DNA of 64,000 nt, from the NCBI RefSeq assembly GCF_036345255.1, contig NZ_CP107783.1, positions 7,114,001 through 7,178,000 on the forward strand, read 5' to 3'. The position numbers and the translations under genes were made by a program. Of the stretch, positions 35,576-44,838 are shown in pieces. Within the stretch, counting starts at the first letter, position 1. Each line of letters opens with the position of its first letter. The notes under the pieces were generated by a model. It was not told the DNA's origin. It saw nothing but the letters and a program-made list of their open reading frames with translations, and made no database searches. This DNA is from Streptomyces sp. NBC_00569. GTDB taxonomy: Bacteria > Actinomycetota > Actinomycetes > Streptomycetales > Streptomycetaceae.

Positions 35576-36085
35576 TCAGGTGCGGCCGATGGGGGCCAGC
35601 ACCGCTGACGTGAGCGTGGCCAGGTCCGTGGGGGCCAGCTCCACCTCCAGGCCGCGGCGGCCCGCCGAGACACAGATCGTGTCGTGTGCCCGCGCCGAGT
35701 CGTCCAGGACCGTACGCAGCTTCTTGCGCTGGCCCAGCGGGGAGATGCCGCCCCGCACATAGCCCGTGGTGCGCTCCGCCGCCGCCGGATCGGCCATCGC
35801 GGCCCGCTTGCCGCCGACAGCCGTCGCCAGGGCCTTCAGGTCGAGCTGGCCCGCCACCGGCACGACGGCGACCGTGAGCTCGCCGTCCACGTCCGCGACG
35901 AGCGTCTTGAACACCCGGTCGGGGGAGACGCCCATGGCCTCCGCCGCCTCGTCCCCGTACGAGGGATGGGCGGGGTCGTGCTCGTACGCGTGGGTCGTGA
36001 AGGGCGTACCCGCGGCGGTGAGCGCCACGGTCGCGGGCGTTCCCCCGGACTGCTGTTTCTTGGACTTCTTCGCCAACGTCCTCAT
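35576..36085 (-). CDS. ybaK: YbaK/EbsC-family Cys-tRNA(Pro) deacylase
   Basis: This trans-editing enzyme hydrolyses Cys-tRNA(Pro). The 169-residue product matches the family: THAYEHDPAHPSYGDEAAEA, VFKTLVADVDGELTVAVVPV with the conserved Lys and VPV, and the YVRGGISPLGQRKK block near residue 110 that defines the YbaK active-site loop. ATG 36085 opens a short Lys/Gln-rich leader. It is transcribed in the same direction as the LON-domain gene, whose stop lies 28 bases upstream. Confidence 0.92.
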   Translation of the reverse strand: MRTLAKKSKKQQSGGTPATVALTAAGTPFTTHAYEHDPAHPSYGDEAAEAMGVSPDRVFKTLVADVDGELTVAVVPVAGQLDLKALATAVGGKRAAMADPAAAERTTGYVRGGISPLGQRKKLRTVLDDSARAHDTICVSAGRRGLEVELAPTDLATLTSAVLAPIGRT

Positions 36086-36112
36086 GCCTTACGTCAGTCG
36101 GGACCGGCCACG

Positions 36113-36895
36113 TCAGTTGAGGCTGGTCGCCTGCCGGGTCAGGTCGCCGGCCGGCAAGGACGGCAGATTACGGATGATCGCCGTCTCGGCGCGAAGGAGT
36201 TTCAGCTCGTCACGCAGGCGCGACGCCGTGTCCGGGGCCTGGAGGAGGCGCTGCTTGGTCGGCACGTCGAGGACGGCCGCCGCGGCCACCAGGTACGACA
36301 CGACGGACGGGTCGTCCGGCAGGTCGGCGCCGGTCGCCAGGGAGCGCTCACGGGCGCCCGCGAGCCGCTTCTGGTAGGAGCGGAAGGCGCGCAGCACCCC
36401 TTCGGCGAGGGCGCCCGCCTCGTCGCCGGACTCCTCGGGCAGCTCCTCGACCTCGGCGGTCAGATAGGCACCCGACGCGTCGACCGAGTGGATCTTCACG
36501 CGGGTCGTGCCGGTGGCGAGCACCTCGAAGCTGCCGTCGGCGCGCTCCCGGATCGTCGCGGCGTCGGCGATGCAGCCCACGCCGTGCAGGGCCTTGATCG
36601 GGTCGTCGCCGAAGCCGGCCGCGGGGCCCGCCTCGGCGGCGGTCTTCGCCGCCTGGTCCGGCATGCCGGGGGCGCTGGGCGCTACCTCGTGCCCGTCGCG
36701 GATCGCCACGACGGCGAACCGGCGCGGCTCGTCGGAGTCGGCGGGGTCGCCGGAGGCCTCGGAACCCCCGGAGGGGGTCTTCAGCAGGTCGCGCATCATG
36801 GCGCGATAGCGCTCCTCGAACACGTTCAGCGGGAGCACGAGCCCCGGGAACAGCACCGAGTTGAGCGGAAAGAGCGGAAGCCGGACGGTGGTCAC
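36113..36895 (-). CDS. LON substrate-binding domain protein
   Basis: The 260-residue product begins MTTVRLPLFPLNSVLFPGL, the signature of the Lon N-terminal (LAN/PUA-like) domain, and contains NVFEERYRAMM, GCIADAATIRERADGSF and VLATGTTRVKI. No ATPase or protease domain follows, so it is a stand-alone LON domain protein of unknown role, perhaps a substrate adaptor. GTG 36895 is chosen over an upstream TTG at 36904. TAGGCT lies 8 bases before GTG, suggesting a leaderless transcript. Confidence 0.88.
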   Translation of the reverse strand: MTTVRLPLFPLNSVLFPGLVLPLNVFEERYRAMMRDLLKTPSGGSEASGDPADSDEPRRFAVVAIRDGHEVAPSAPGMPDQAAKTAAEAGPAAGFGDDPIKALHGVGCIADAATIRERADGSFEVLATGTTRVKIHSVDASGAYLTAEVEELPEESGDEAGALAEGVLRAFRSYQKRLAGARERSLATGADLPDDPSVVSYLVAAAAVLDVPTKQRLLQAPDTASRLRDELKLLRAETAIIRNLPSLPAGDLTRQATSLN

Positions 36896-36906
36896 GACGG
36901 TCAAGC

Positions 36907-37902
36907 CTAATGGGAGCCGGAGGTGAGGGATCCGCGACCGGTCCCGCGGCCCCCGAGCGGACGGGCCGCGGCGACCTCGATCCGTACGCCGTCACGCAGT
37001 TCCAGGAACTGCCCGAGCGGGTCGTCCGAGATCCGGTCCCAGGGGAACGACGACGCGTACGGGCCGGTCAGGCGCAGTTGCTCCAGGGCGTCGGACCAGC
37101 GTTCCAGGCGGACCAGGACGTACGTGAGGAGGTTGCGGACCTCGGCGGGCCAGGGGTCGTCGGCGGCGTACTCGCGGGACAGGGCGATCGCCAGGTCGGC
37201 GGCCTCGTCCAGGCGCTCACGGGGCACCTTCGCGGCCGGCCCCGGGCCCTCCTCGCTCGTCAGGTACGCGAACGCGGCCCGCACCGGCAGCGCCTGCACC
37301 AGGGACCCCGGCAGGGCGTCCTGGGCGGCACGCTCGGCGAAGTCGAAGCACTCGCGGTGCGAGCCGTACCAGGCGGCAGACAGGTACTGGAGCGCGGAGA
37401 CGTGGCAGCCGTAGTGGTGCGGGGAGCGCCTTATGGCCTCGGCCCAGAGCCTCTCGAAGACGGTGTGCGAGGCGTTCGTGCCGCGCGCGTGGTCGAGGGC
37501 GACCCGCCAGGGCACCGGGTCGCCGGGGTCGCCCTCGGCGGCGGCGGTGATCAGCGGCGTCACGCCGCGCAGCAGCTCGGCGCGGGCCGGGGACTCCCAG
37601 CCGCGCGCGACCTCCAGCTCGGCCTTGACGAGGAGGGCGTCCGGGTCGTGGGGCGCCGCGAAGCGCCAGTCGTCGAACCATTCGCCGCGGGATCTGGCGA
37701 AGGCGGCGAGCCGGGTGACGTAGCGGTCCCGGTTCTCCCACTCGCCGGCCTCGCGGGTGGCGGCGAGCAGCTTGGCGGCCGCCTCGTACTCGCCCCGGCC
37801 CGCGGCGACGAGCGCGGGCGCGAGGCGTTCGTCGGGGACGTCCAGGAGGACGTCGTCGTCGGCGGGCAGTCCGGCCGCGAGGCCCGAGGTGTGGCGGACC
37901 AT
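36907..37902 (-). CDS. Helical TPR-like protein of unknown function
   Basis: I do not recognise a named family with certainty; the alternation of helices and Trp-rich segments (ARSRGEWFDDWRF, HYGCHVSALQYLSAAWYG, WSDALEQLRLTG) resembles DUF4034 or a TPR-like scaffold. No signal peptide or membrane span is visible. ATG 37902 gives 331 residues starting MVRHTSGLAAGLPADDD. The frame continues 5' through LALLRALIRTAR to a TTG at 37938, so a somewhat longer protein is possible. It ends 11 bases before the LON gene start, on the same strand. Confidence 0.75.
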   Translation of the reverse strand: MVRHTSGLAAGLPADDDVLLDVPDERLAPALVAAGRGEYEAAAKLLAATREAGEWENRDRYVTRLAAFARSRGEWFDDWRFAAPHDPDALLVKAELEVARGWESPARAELLRGVTPLITAAAEGDPGDPVPWRVALDHARGTNASHTVFERLWAEAIRRSPHHYGCHVSALQYLSAAWYGSHRECFDFAERAAQDALPGSLVQALPVRAAFAYLTSEEGPGPAAKVPRERLDEAADLAIALSREYAADDPWPAEVRNLLTYVLVRLERWSDALEQLRLTGPYASSFPWDRISDDPLGQFLELRDGVRIEVAAARPLGGRGTGRGSLTSGSH

Positions 37903-38044
37903 CCGCGCAGTGCGGATGAGGGCGCGCAGCAGTGCCAAGGTGTGGACCCCGCTCCCCGTCGCTCGGTTGATGGTTGCGCTGGGATGACGGCTGAAATGCG
38001 CCCGTGGTTGCCCGCGGTCCGGCAAAAATTGCGAGGGTGCCCGG

Positions 38045-39619
38045 TCAGTTTCTGCGGAGCAGCCGGGTGGCCCCCGCGGCGACCGTCGTGGCGAGGATCC
38101 AGCCGAGCAGGATCAGCACGGTCGCGGCCCACTGCCAGCCGCCCTGGAGCTGCCAGTAGCCGTCCTGGCCCAGGTCGATGACCGGCAGGATCAGATCGAG
38201 CGAGAACAGGGCCGGACTCCAGTGCGGTGCCTCACCCGGTTTGATGGCCGGGTGTGACGCGTGGGAGAAGGCGAGGGTGCTCGCCGCCCACAGCACGGCC
38301 ATCCACACCGCGGCGCGCCCGGGCCGGTACCCGTAGGCGACCGTCCAGTCCTGGATGTACCCCCAGATCTTCGCGGCCGGCGGCAGCGTCTCGCGTCGGC
38401 GGCGCTGCTTGGCGAGCAGCACCTCCCGCGCGTCGGCGTCCTCGCCGCTGTTGCGCAGCACGGTCGCGAGCTTCTCGTACGGCTCCGGGCTGTACTCCGG
38501 CGTCGCGGCCGACAGCCACTCGAGGCGCCGCGACAGCGGGAACGGGCCGGAGGGGATGAGGTTCTCGTACGTGAAGCCGCCCACACGCAGACCGCCGGGG
38601 CCCGGCCAGCTCGCCGCCCTGTCGATCAGGTTGACGACCTTCGCGCCGGACAGGACGACCCGCCCGCGCTGCGGCCGCTCGCACAGGAAGCGCAGCTCGG
38701 GCGTCTGGATGCGGCGCAGCGACACCTCCTGGTCGTTGTCCAGGTGGAAGCGCGCCTGGTCGAGGTCGACGGCGTCGCCGAACCGGCCGTCGTCGAGCCG
38801 CACCCCGCCCTGGCACTCGAAGCGCTGCACACGGGTGCCGCGGGCCGGTGTCGTGCCGCTGGTCTGGAGCGGATTGCCGACACCGGCGGGGGTCAGATAG
38901 AGGGAGCGCTCGACCGTGAGCTGCGGCGCGTTCAGCGCGCGGCTCCCGTACGCGTTGGAGAGCCGGCTGCCGCGCAGGCTGAGCGAGACGCCGATCTGGG
39001 CACCGCGCAGGCTGAGCTCCCCGTGCGTCTCCAGCATCTCGGCCTGGAGGTCCTGGCCGACGGACATGCCGTCAGCCATGATCGACTTGCCGCGCCGGTC
39101 GCGGTACACGACGGCCTGGTTGAGCAGCAGGTCCGTGCCGATGTGCGCGTCGGTGAGGCGTACGCCGCTGTGGAAGCGGCAGCGCGGCAGATGGAGATCG
39201 CCCTCCGTGTGGACGCGGGCGCCCTCCAGGCGGGGGATCGAGCAGTCGACCAGGCGCAGGGTGGTGAACCGGGCCTCGGGAACCAGGATCTCCTTCTCGA
39301 AGCGGCACCGCTTCAGCTCGACGTACGGCACGACGACGCCGCCCGAGACGTCGAGCGCGTCGGTGATCTGTACGCCCGTGAGCTTGAGCGACGCGACACG
39401 CCCGGACAGCGCGGGCGGCCCGTCGAGCAGCAGCCAGGCCACGATCCGCGCCCGCACACTGCGGCCGGGCCCCCAGGCCTGTCCGCCGTGCGGGTCGTCG
39501 ACGTCCGGGTCGCCCGAGCTCAGGTCGTAGACACTGCCGTTGCGGAAGGCCTGCCACATGCCGATCTCGGTGCCCGTGAGACCGTCCGGCGGGTCACCGA
39601 TGCCCGTACCGTCGACCAC
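38045..39619 (-). CDS. Membrane protein with pentapeptide-like N-terminal domain
   Basis: The 524-residue product has about 350 residues of short repeating turns (LKRCRFEKEILVPEARFTTL, LHLPRCRFHSGVRLTDAHIG and LSLRGAQIGVSLSLRGSRLS are typical), consistent with a right-handed beta-helix of the pentapeptide-repeat type. A charged helical segment with DADAREVLLAKQRRRRE and three C-terminal membrane segments follow (AAVWMAVLWAASTLAFS, LFSLDLILPVIDLG, WAATVLILLGWILATTVAAG). Homologues in Streptomyces are often labelled membrane-associated oxidoreductase; I see no cofactor motif supporting that. GTG 39619 is the first start. It diverges from hisD. Confidence 0.75.
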   Translation of the reverse strand: MVDGTGIGDPPDGLTGTEIGMWQAFRNGSVYDLSSGDPDVDDPHGGQAWGPGRSVRARIVAWLLLDGPPALSGRVASLKLTGVQITDALDVSGGVVVPYVELKRCRFEKEILVPEARFTTLRLVDCSIPRLEGARVHTEGDLHLPRCRFHSGVRLTDAHIGTDLLLNQAVVYRDRRGKSIMADGMSVGQDLQAEMLETHGELSLRGAQIGVSLSLRGSRLSNAYGSRALNAPQLTVERSLYLTPAGVGNPLQTSGTTPARGTRVQRFECQGGVRLDDGRFGDAVDLDQARFHLDNDQEVSLRRIQTPELRFLCERPQRGRVVLSGAKVVNLIDRAASWPGPGGLRVGGFTYENLIPSGPFPLSRRLEWLSAATPEYSPEPYEKLATVLRNSGEDADAREVLLAKQRRRRETLPPAAKIWGYIQDWTVAYGYRPGRAAVWMAVLWAASTLAFSHASHPAIKPGEAPHWSPALFSLDLILPVIDLGQDGYWQLQGGWQWAATVLILLGWILATTVAAGATRLLRRN

Positions 39620-39775
39620 GACTTGTCTTCCTCCCCATAAGCCCCCGGATCCTCACGGAGCCCCGCACGTCCCGGTACGGCTCCGCTACTCGTGGGTTTA
39701 GTACAACTGTTCATGCCCGCTGAGTGACCGCCTGAACGCTACTGGTGAAGGTCTTCGTCCGGTCTTGCGCGGTGA

Positions 39776-39798
39776 TCCGTATCAGCCATTGATACGGA
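39776..39798. promoter_or_regulatory. Inverted repeat upstream of hisD
   Basis: Perfect 9-base arms TCCGTATCA and TGATACGGA flank GCCAT, centred 50 bases before the hisD start. A GAGAAT hexamer 7 bases before the GTG suggests a leaderless transcript, which would place the palindrome around -61 to -39, a typical activator or repressor position for his biosynthesis control. Confidence 0.55.
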
Positions 39799-39836
39799 CG
39801 TCGGGCGCTGATGTGGCGTCTGCGAGAATTGAGTAC

Positions 39837-41159
39837 GTGATCTCCCGAATCGATCTGCGCGGCGACGCCCTCCCCGAGGGCCCCGCACTGCGCGACCTGC
39901 TGCCCCGAGCCGACTTCGACGTTCAGGCCGCCCTCGAGAAGGTGCGCCCGATCTGTGAGGCCGTGCATCATCGTGGCGACGCGGCACTGATCGACTACGC
40001 GGAGCAGTTCGACGGGGTGAGGCTGGAATCCGTACGGGTTCCCGCCAAGGCCCTCCAGGACGCCCTGGAGCAGCTGGACCCCGCTGTCCGCGCGGCCCTG
40101 GAGGAGTCGATCCGCCGGGCCCGCATCGTCCACCGCGAGCAGCGCCGCACCACCCACACCACGCAGGTCGTCCCCGGCGGCTCGGTCACCGAGAAGTGGG
40201 TGCCCGTCGAGCGCGTCGGGCTGTACGCGCCGGGCGGCCGCTCGGTCTACCCGTCCTCCGTGATCATGAACGTGGTGCCCGCGCAGGAGGCCGGGGTGGA
40301 GTCGATCGCCCTCGCCTCGCCGGCCCAGGCCGAGTTCGGCGGCCTCCCGCACCCGACGATCCTGGCCGCGTGCGCGCTGCTCGGCGTCGACGAGGTGTAC
40401 GCCGCGGGCGGCGCCACGGCCGTCGCGATGTTCGCGTACGGCACCGAGTCCTGCGCCCCGGCGAACATGGTCACCGGCCCCGGCAACATCTGGGTCGCGG
40501 CGGCCAAGCGCTACTTCACCGGCCTCATCGGCATCGACGCCGAGGCGGGCCCGACGGAGATCGCGGTCCTCGCCGACGCCACCGCCGACCCGGCGCACGT
40601 CGCGTCCGACCTGATCAGCCAGGCCGAGCACGACCCGCTCGCCGCCGCCGTCCTCGTCACCGACTCGGCGGAGCTCGCGGACGCCGTCGAGAAGGAGCTG
40701 GAGCCGCAGGTCGCGGCCACCAAGCACATCGACGACCGGATCGTCCCCGCCCTGCGCGGCAGGCAGTCCGCGATCGTCCTGGTCGACGGGGTCGACGAGG
40801 GCCTGCGGGTCGTCGACGCGTACGGCGCCGAGCACCTGGAGATCCAGACCGCCGACGCCGCCGCGGTCGCCCAGCGCGTGAAGAACGCCGGCGCGATCTT
40901 CGTCGGCCCCTGGGCACCGGTCTCCCTCGGCGACTACGCCGCGGGCTCCAACCACGTGCTGCCCACCGGCGGCTGCGCCTGCCACTCGTCCGGTCTGTCC
41001 GTCCAGTCCTTCCTGCGCGGCATCCACATCGTCGACTACACGCGCGAGGCCCTCGCCGACGTCGCCCACCACGTGGTCACGCTCGCCGAGGCGGAGGACC
41101 TGCCCGCGCACGGCGCGGCGATCAAGGCAAGGTTCGAATGGAAGGTTCCCGGCCAGTGA
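39837..41159 (+). CDS. hisD: Histidinol dehydrogenase
   Basis: HisD carries out the last two oxidations of histidine synthesis, histidinol to histidine, with NAD+ and Zn2+. The 440-residue product has [17 protein letters not shown], the [13 protein letters not shown] strand, [17 protein letters not shown], and the zinc/active-site block [18 protein letters not shown] near the C-terminus. GTG 39837 is used because the protein then starts [10 protein letters not shown] as in homologues. It overlaps hisC by GTGA and heads the his operon. Confidence 0.97.
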   Translation: MISRIDLRGDALPEGPALRDLLPRADFDVQAALEKVRPICEAVHHRGDAALIDYAEQFDGVRLESVRVPAKALQDALEQLDPAVRAALEESIRRARIVHREQRRTTHTTQVVPGGSVTEKWVPVERVGLYAPGGRSVYPSSVIMNVVPAQEAGVESIALASPAQAEFGGLPHPTILAACALLGVDEVYAAGGATAVAMFAYGTESCAPANMVTGPGNIWVAAAKRYFTGLIGIDAEAGPTEIAVLADATADPAHVASDLISQAEHDPLAAAVLVTDSAELADAVEKELEPQVAATKHIDDRIVPALRGRQSAIVLVDGVDEGLRVVDAYGAEHLEIQTADAAAVAQRVKNAGAIFVGPWAPVSLGDYAAGSNHVLPTGGCACHSSGLSVQSFLRGIHIVDYTREALADVAHHVVTLAEAEDLPAHGAAIKARFEWKVPGQ

Positions 41160-42271
41160 CCGGTATCGACGATCTGCCCGTGCGGGACGAGCTGCGCGGC
41201 AAGTCCCCGTACGGCGCCCCCCAGCTCGACGTACCCGTACGCCTGAACACGAACGAGAACCCCTACCCGCTGCCCGGCCCGCTCGTCGAGCGGATCGCGG
41301 AGCGCGTACGCGAGGCCGCCCGCGACCTCAACCGCTACCCCGACCGGGACGCGGTCCAGCTGCGCACCGAGCTCGCCGGCTATCTCACACGCACCGGTGG
41401 CCACCACGTCGGCATCGAGAACGTCTGGGCGGCCAACGGCTCGAACGAGGTCATCCAGCAGCTCCTGCAGACCTTCGGCGGCCCCGGCCGCAGCGCCATC
41501 GGCTTCGAGCCCTCGTACTCGATGCACGCCCTCATCGCGCGCGGCACCGGCACCGGCTGGATCTCCGGACCGCGCAGCTCGGACTTCACCATCGACGTGG
41601 AAGCGTCCGTGAAGGCCATCGCCGAGAACCGCCCGGACGTCGTCTTCATCACGACGCCCAACAACCCCACGGGCAGCGCGGTCCCGCCCGAGACGGTCCT
41701 CGCCCTGTACGAGGCCGCGCAGGCCGCCAAGCCGTCCATGGTCGTCGTCGACGAGGCCTACATCGAGTTCAGCCACGGGAAGTCCCTTCTCCCGCTGCTC
41801 GAAGGCCGGCCGAACCTCGTCATCTCACGCACGATGTCGAAGGCGTTCGGCGCGGCGGGCCTGCGCCTCGGCTACCTGGCCGCCGCCCCCGCCGTCGTCG
41901 ACGCCGTCCAGCTGGTGCGCCTGCCGTACCACCTGTCGGCCGTCACCCAGGCCACGGCCCTCGCCGCCCTGGAGCACACCGACACGCTCCTCGGTTACGT
42001 CGAGCAGCTGAAGGACGAACGCGACCGCCTGGTGACCGAGTTGAGGGCGGCTGGCTACGAAGTGACCGACTCGGACGCCAACTTCGTGCAGTTCGGCCGG
42101 TTCGAAGGCGAAGGCGCCGCGCACGCGGTGTGGCAGAAGATCCTCGACCGGGGCGTCCTGGTCCGGGACAACGGCGTACCCGGGTGGCTGCGTGTCTCCA
42201 CGGGCACCCCGGACGAGAACGACGCGTTCCTCGATGCGGTACGCGCAATCAAGAAGGAGCGGAACGCATGA
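41156..42271 (+). CDS. hisC: Histidinol-phosphate aminotransferase
   Basis: HisC transaminates imidazole acetol-phosphate with glutamate, a PLP-dependent step. The 371-residue product is a fold-type I aminotransferase with [14 protein letters not shown] near the N-terminus, [17 protein letters not shown], and the PLP Schiff-base Lys229 in [17 protein letters not shown]. The GTG start lies in GTGA with the hisD stop, and the stop overlaps the hisB ATG (ATGA), so the three genes are translationally coupled. Confidence 0.97.
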   Translation: MTGIDDLPVRDELRGKSPYGAPQLDVPVRLNTNENPYPLPGPLVERIAERVREAARDLNRYPDRDAVQLRTELAGYLTRTGGHHVGIENVWAANGSNEVIQQLLQTFGGPGRSAIGFEPSYSMHALIARGTGTGWISGPRSSDFTIDVEASVKAIAENRPDVVFITTPNNPTGSAVPPETVLALYEAAQAAKPSMVVVDEAYIEFSHGKSLLPLLEGRPNLVISRTMSKAFGAAGLRLGYLAAAPAVVDAVQLVRLPYHLSAVTQATALAALEHTDTLLGYVEQLKDERDRLVTELRAAGYEVTDSDANFVQFGRFEGEGAAHAVWQKILDRGVLVRDNGVPGWLRVSTGTPDENDAFLDAVRAIKKERNA

Positions 42272-42861
42272 GTCGCGTAGGCAGAGTGGAACGCACCACC
42301 AAGGAGACCTCGGTCCTCGTCGAGATCGACCTCGACGGCACCGGCAAGGTCGAAGTCTCCACGGGCGTGGGCTTCTACGACCACATGCTCGACCAGCTCG
42401 GCCGCCACGGCCTCTTCGACCTCACGGTCAAGACCGAGGGCGACCTGCACATCGACACGCACCACACCATCGAGGACACCGCCCTCGCGCTCGGCGCCGC
42501 CTTCAAGCAGGCGCTCGGCGACAAGGTCGGCATCTACCGCTTCGGCAACTGCACCGTCCCGCTGGACGAGTCGCTCGCCCAGGTCACGGTCGACCTCTCC
42601 GGCCGCCCGTACCTGGTGCACACCGAGCCCGAGAACATGGCCCCCATGATCGGCTCCTACGACACGACGATGACCCGGCACATCCTGGAGTCGTTCGTCG
42701 CGCAGGCCCAGATCGCGCTGCACGTCCACGTCCCGTACGGGCGCAACGCGCACCACATCGTGGAGTGCCAGTTCAAGGCACTGGCCCGTGCGCTGCGTTA
42801 CGCGTCCGAGCGCGACCCGCGCGCCGCGGGCATCCTTCCGTCCACGAAGGGCGCCCTCTAA
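42268..42861 (+). CDS. hisB: Imidazoleglycerol-phosphate dehydratase
   Basis: HisB dehydrates IGP to imidazole acetol-phosphate using Mn2+. The 197-residue monofunctional enzyme shows [36 protein letters not shown] (metal-binding His/Glu cluster), [13 protein letters not shown] and the second cluster [20 protein letters not shown]. It lacks the N-terminal phosphatase domain found in enterobacterial HisB, as is usual in actinobacteria. ATG 42268 overlaps the hisC stop. Confidence 0.97.
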   Translation: MSRVGRVERTTKETSVLVEIDLDGTGKVEVSTGVGFYDHMLDQLGRHGLFDLTVKTEGDLHIDTHHTIEDTALALGAAFKQALGDKVGIYRFGNCTVPLDESLAQVTVDLSGRPYLVHTEPENMAPMIGSYDTTMTRHILESFVAQAQIALHVHVPYGRNAHHIVECQFKALARALRYASERDPRAAGILPSTKGAL

Positions 42862-42864
42862 GCC

Positions 42865-43029
42865 ATGAACGGCCTCAACACCGTCCTCATCGTCGTCGGT
42901 CTCTTCCTGATCGGCGGCGTCATCTCCTTCGTCAAGCAGGGCCTGCCCAAGGGCCTGATCGCGCTGCTCTCCATCGCCGCGGCCATGTGTCTGGTCTCCG
43001 GCGTCCTGCGGCTCGACTACTGGAACTGA
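42865..43029 (+). CDS. Small membrane protein inside the his operon (54 residues)
   Basis: The frame encodes a 54-residue protein with two hydrophobic segments: [20 protein letters not shown] and [16 protein letters not shown], joined by KQGLPKGLI and ending LDYWN. It lies 3 bases after the hisB stop and 20 bases before hisH, so it must be cotranscribed. GC-rich third positions match its neighbours. A small two-span membrane protein at this place is found, from memory, in other Streptomyces his operons. No function is known. Confidence 0.8.
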   Translation: MNGLNTVLIVVGLFLIGGVISFVKQGLPKGLIALLSIAAAMCLVSGVLRLDYWN

Positions 43030-43049
43030 GGGGCAGGGAGCAGCCAGCC

Positions 43050-43712
43050 ATGACTTCAGCCAAGCCCGCCGGCACAGCCGGCAAGAAGGTCGTCGTCTTC
43101 GACTACGGGTTCGGCAACGTCCGTTCCGCCGAGCGTGCCCTGGCCCGCGCGGGCGCGGACGTCGAGATCACCCGCGACTTCGACACCGCACTCAACGCCG
43201 ACGGCCTCCTCGTCCCCGGCGTCGGCGCCTTCGCCGCCTGCATGAAGGGCCTCAAGGAAGCGCGCGGCGACTGGATCATCGACCGCCGCCTGGCCGGCGG
43301 CCGCCCCGTGATGGGCATCTGCGTCGGTATGCAGATCCTCTTCGCGCGCGGCATCGAGCACGGCGTCGAGGCCGAGGGCCTCGACGAGTGGCCGGGCACG
43401 GTGGAGCCCCTCAAGGCCGAGATCGTCCCGCACATGGGCTGGAACACGGTCCGCCCGCCGCAGGACACCGAGCTCTTCGCCGGTCTCGACAGCGACGCCC
43501 GCTTCTACTTCGTGCACTCCTACGCCGTGCAGCAGTGGGACTTCGAGGTCGGCAACGTCCACATGCGCCCGCCGAAGGTCACCTGGGCCACGCACGGCGA
43601 GCCGTTCATCGCCGCCGTCGAGAACGGCGCACTGTGGGCGACACAGTTCCACCCCGAGAAGTCCGGCGACGCCGGCGCCCAGCTCCTCACGAATTGGATC
43701 GGAACCCTCTGA
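43050..43712 (+). CDS. hisH: Imidazole glycerol phosphate synthase, glutaminase subunit
   Basis: HisH releases ammonia from glutamine and channels it to HisF. The 220-residue class I glutaminase has the oxyanion strand PGVGAF, nucleophile Cys in [19 protein letters not shown] and the C-terminal His-x-Glu pair in [10 protein letters not shown] short N-terminal extension ([12 protein letters not shown]) precedes the core [13 protein letters not shown] 43050 is preceded by GGCAGGGAGCAG. It overlaps priA by TGATG. Confidence 0.97.
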   Translation: MTSAKPAGTAGKKVVVFDYGFGNVRSAERALARAGADVEITRDFDTALNADGLLVPGVGAFAACMKGLKEARGDWIIDRRLAGGRPVMGICVGMQILFARGIEHGVEAEGLDEWPGTVEPLKAEIVPHMGWNTVRPPQDTELFAGLDSDARFYFVHSYAVQQWDFEVGNVHMRPPKVTWATHGEPFIAAVENGALWATQFHPEKSGDAGAQLLTNWIGTL

Positions 43713-44440
43713 TGTCCCGCACGCTCGAACTCCTTCCCGCCGTCGACGTCCGCGACGGCCAGGCCGTACGTCTCGTGCACGGCGAGTCCGGCACCGAGAC
43801 CTCCTACGGTTCCCCGCTCGAGGCCGCCCTCGCGTGGCAGCGCTCCGGCGCCGAGTGGCTGCACCTCGTGGACCTGGACGCCGCGTTCGGCACGGGCGAC
43901 AACCGCGCCCTGATCGCCGAGGTCGCGCGAGCCATGGACATCAAGGTGGAGCTGTCCGGCGGCATCCGCGACGACGACACCCTCGCCGCCGCGCTCGCCA
44001 CCGGCTGCACCCGCGTCAACCTCGGCACCGCCGCCCTGGAGACCCCGGAGTGGGTCGCCAAGGTCATCGCCGAGCACGGCGACAAGATCGCGGTGGGTCT
44101 CGACGTGCGCGGCACCACGCTGCGCGGCCGCGGCTGGACCCGTGACGGCGGCGACCTCTACGAGACGCTCGCGCGCCTCGACTCCGAGGGCTGCGCCCGC
44201 TACGTCGTCACCGACATCGCCAAGGACGGCACGCTGCAGGGCCCGAACCTGGAGCTCCTGCGCAACGTGTGCGCCGTGACCGACCGGCCCGTCGTCGCCT
44301 CCGGCGGCGTCTCGTCGCTCGACGACCTGCGTGCCATCTCCGAGCTCGTCCCGCTGGGCGTCGAGGGCTCGATCGTCGGCAAGGCGCTGTACGCGAAGGC
44401 CTTCACGCTGGAAGAGGCCCTCGCCGCGGTGGCGTCATGA
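43712..44440 (+). CDS. priA: Bifunctional phosphoribosyl isomerase A (HisA/TrpF)
   Basis: PriA is a (beta/alpha)8 barrel that isomerises ProFAR in histidine synthesis and phosphoribosyl anthranilate in tryptophan synthesis. The 242-residue product has [21 protein letters not shown] with the catalytic base Asp near residue 11, [42 protein letters not shown] and [14 protein letters not shown] with the second catalytic Asp. The RGWTRDGG region resembles actinobacterial PriA rather than monofunctional HisA. The trp genes in this window lack trpF, in line with a dual role. Confidence 0.95.
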   Translation: MSRTLELLPAVDVRDGQAVRLVHGESGTETSYGSPLEAALAWQRSGAEWLHLVDLDAAFGTGDNRALIAEVARAMDIKVELSGGIRDDDTLAAALATGCTRVNLGTAALETPEWVAKVIAEHGDKIAVGLDVRGTTLRGRGWTRDGGDLYETLARLDSEGCARYVVTDIAKDGTLQGPNLELLRNVCAVTDRPVVASGGVSSLDDLRAISELVPLGVEGSIVGKALYAKAFTLEEALAAVAS

Positions 44441-44838
44441 TCGACGGCGTACGCAGGGTCGGCTCGGACGGGCCGTGGGAGGAGGCCGTGGGCTACTCGC
44501 GCGCGGTCGAACTGCCCAACGGCCTTGTCCTGGTGTCCGGTTGTACGTCCGTGGTCAACGGCGTCATCGACGCGGGAACGCCGTACGAGCAGACGCTCAA
44601 CGCGTTCCAGGCCGCGTTCGACGCTCTCAAGACCCTCGGGCTCGGGAGTGAACATGTGGTGCGCACCCGTATGTACATCACCCATGCGCGGGATGTGGAC
44701 GACGTGGGCCGGGCCCACAAGGAGCTGTTCGACACCATCCGCCCCGCCGCATCCATGATCATCGTCTCCGGCTTCATCGACCCGAGCCTGGTCGTCGAGG
44801 TCGAGGTGGAGGCGTACCGAGGAGACACACCGTCATGA
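44437..44838 (+). CDS. Rid-family protein lacking the usual deaminase arginine
   Basis: The 133-residue protein has the RidA/YjgF fold: [63 protein letters not shown] and a C-terminal [11 protein letters not shown]. RidA enzymes that deaminate 2-aminoacrylate keep an Arg in a PARS-type motif; here the same place reads RPAASM, with Ala instead. Imine deaminase activity is therefore doubtful and it may belong to a non-deaminating Rid subgroup. It sits between priA and hisF with ATGA overlaps on both sides. Confidence 0.88.
   Translation: MIDGVRRVGSDGPWEEAVGYSRAVELPNGLVLVSGCTSVVNGVIDAGTPYEQTLNAFQAAFDALKTLGLGSEHVVRTRMYITHARDVDDVGRAHKELFDTIRPAASMIIVSGFIDPSLVVEVEVEAYRGDTPS

Noticed and set aside
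39799..39836. His-rich leader peptide upstream of hisD
   Set aside because: No short frame with consecutive His codons is present; a leaderless start and upstream palindrome fit better.
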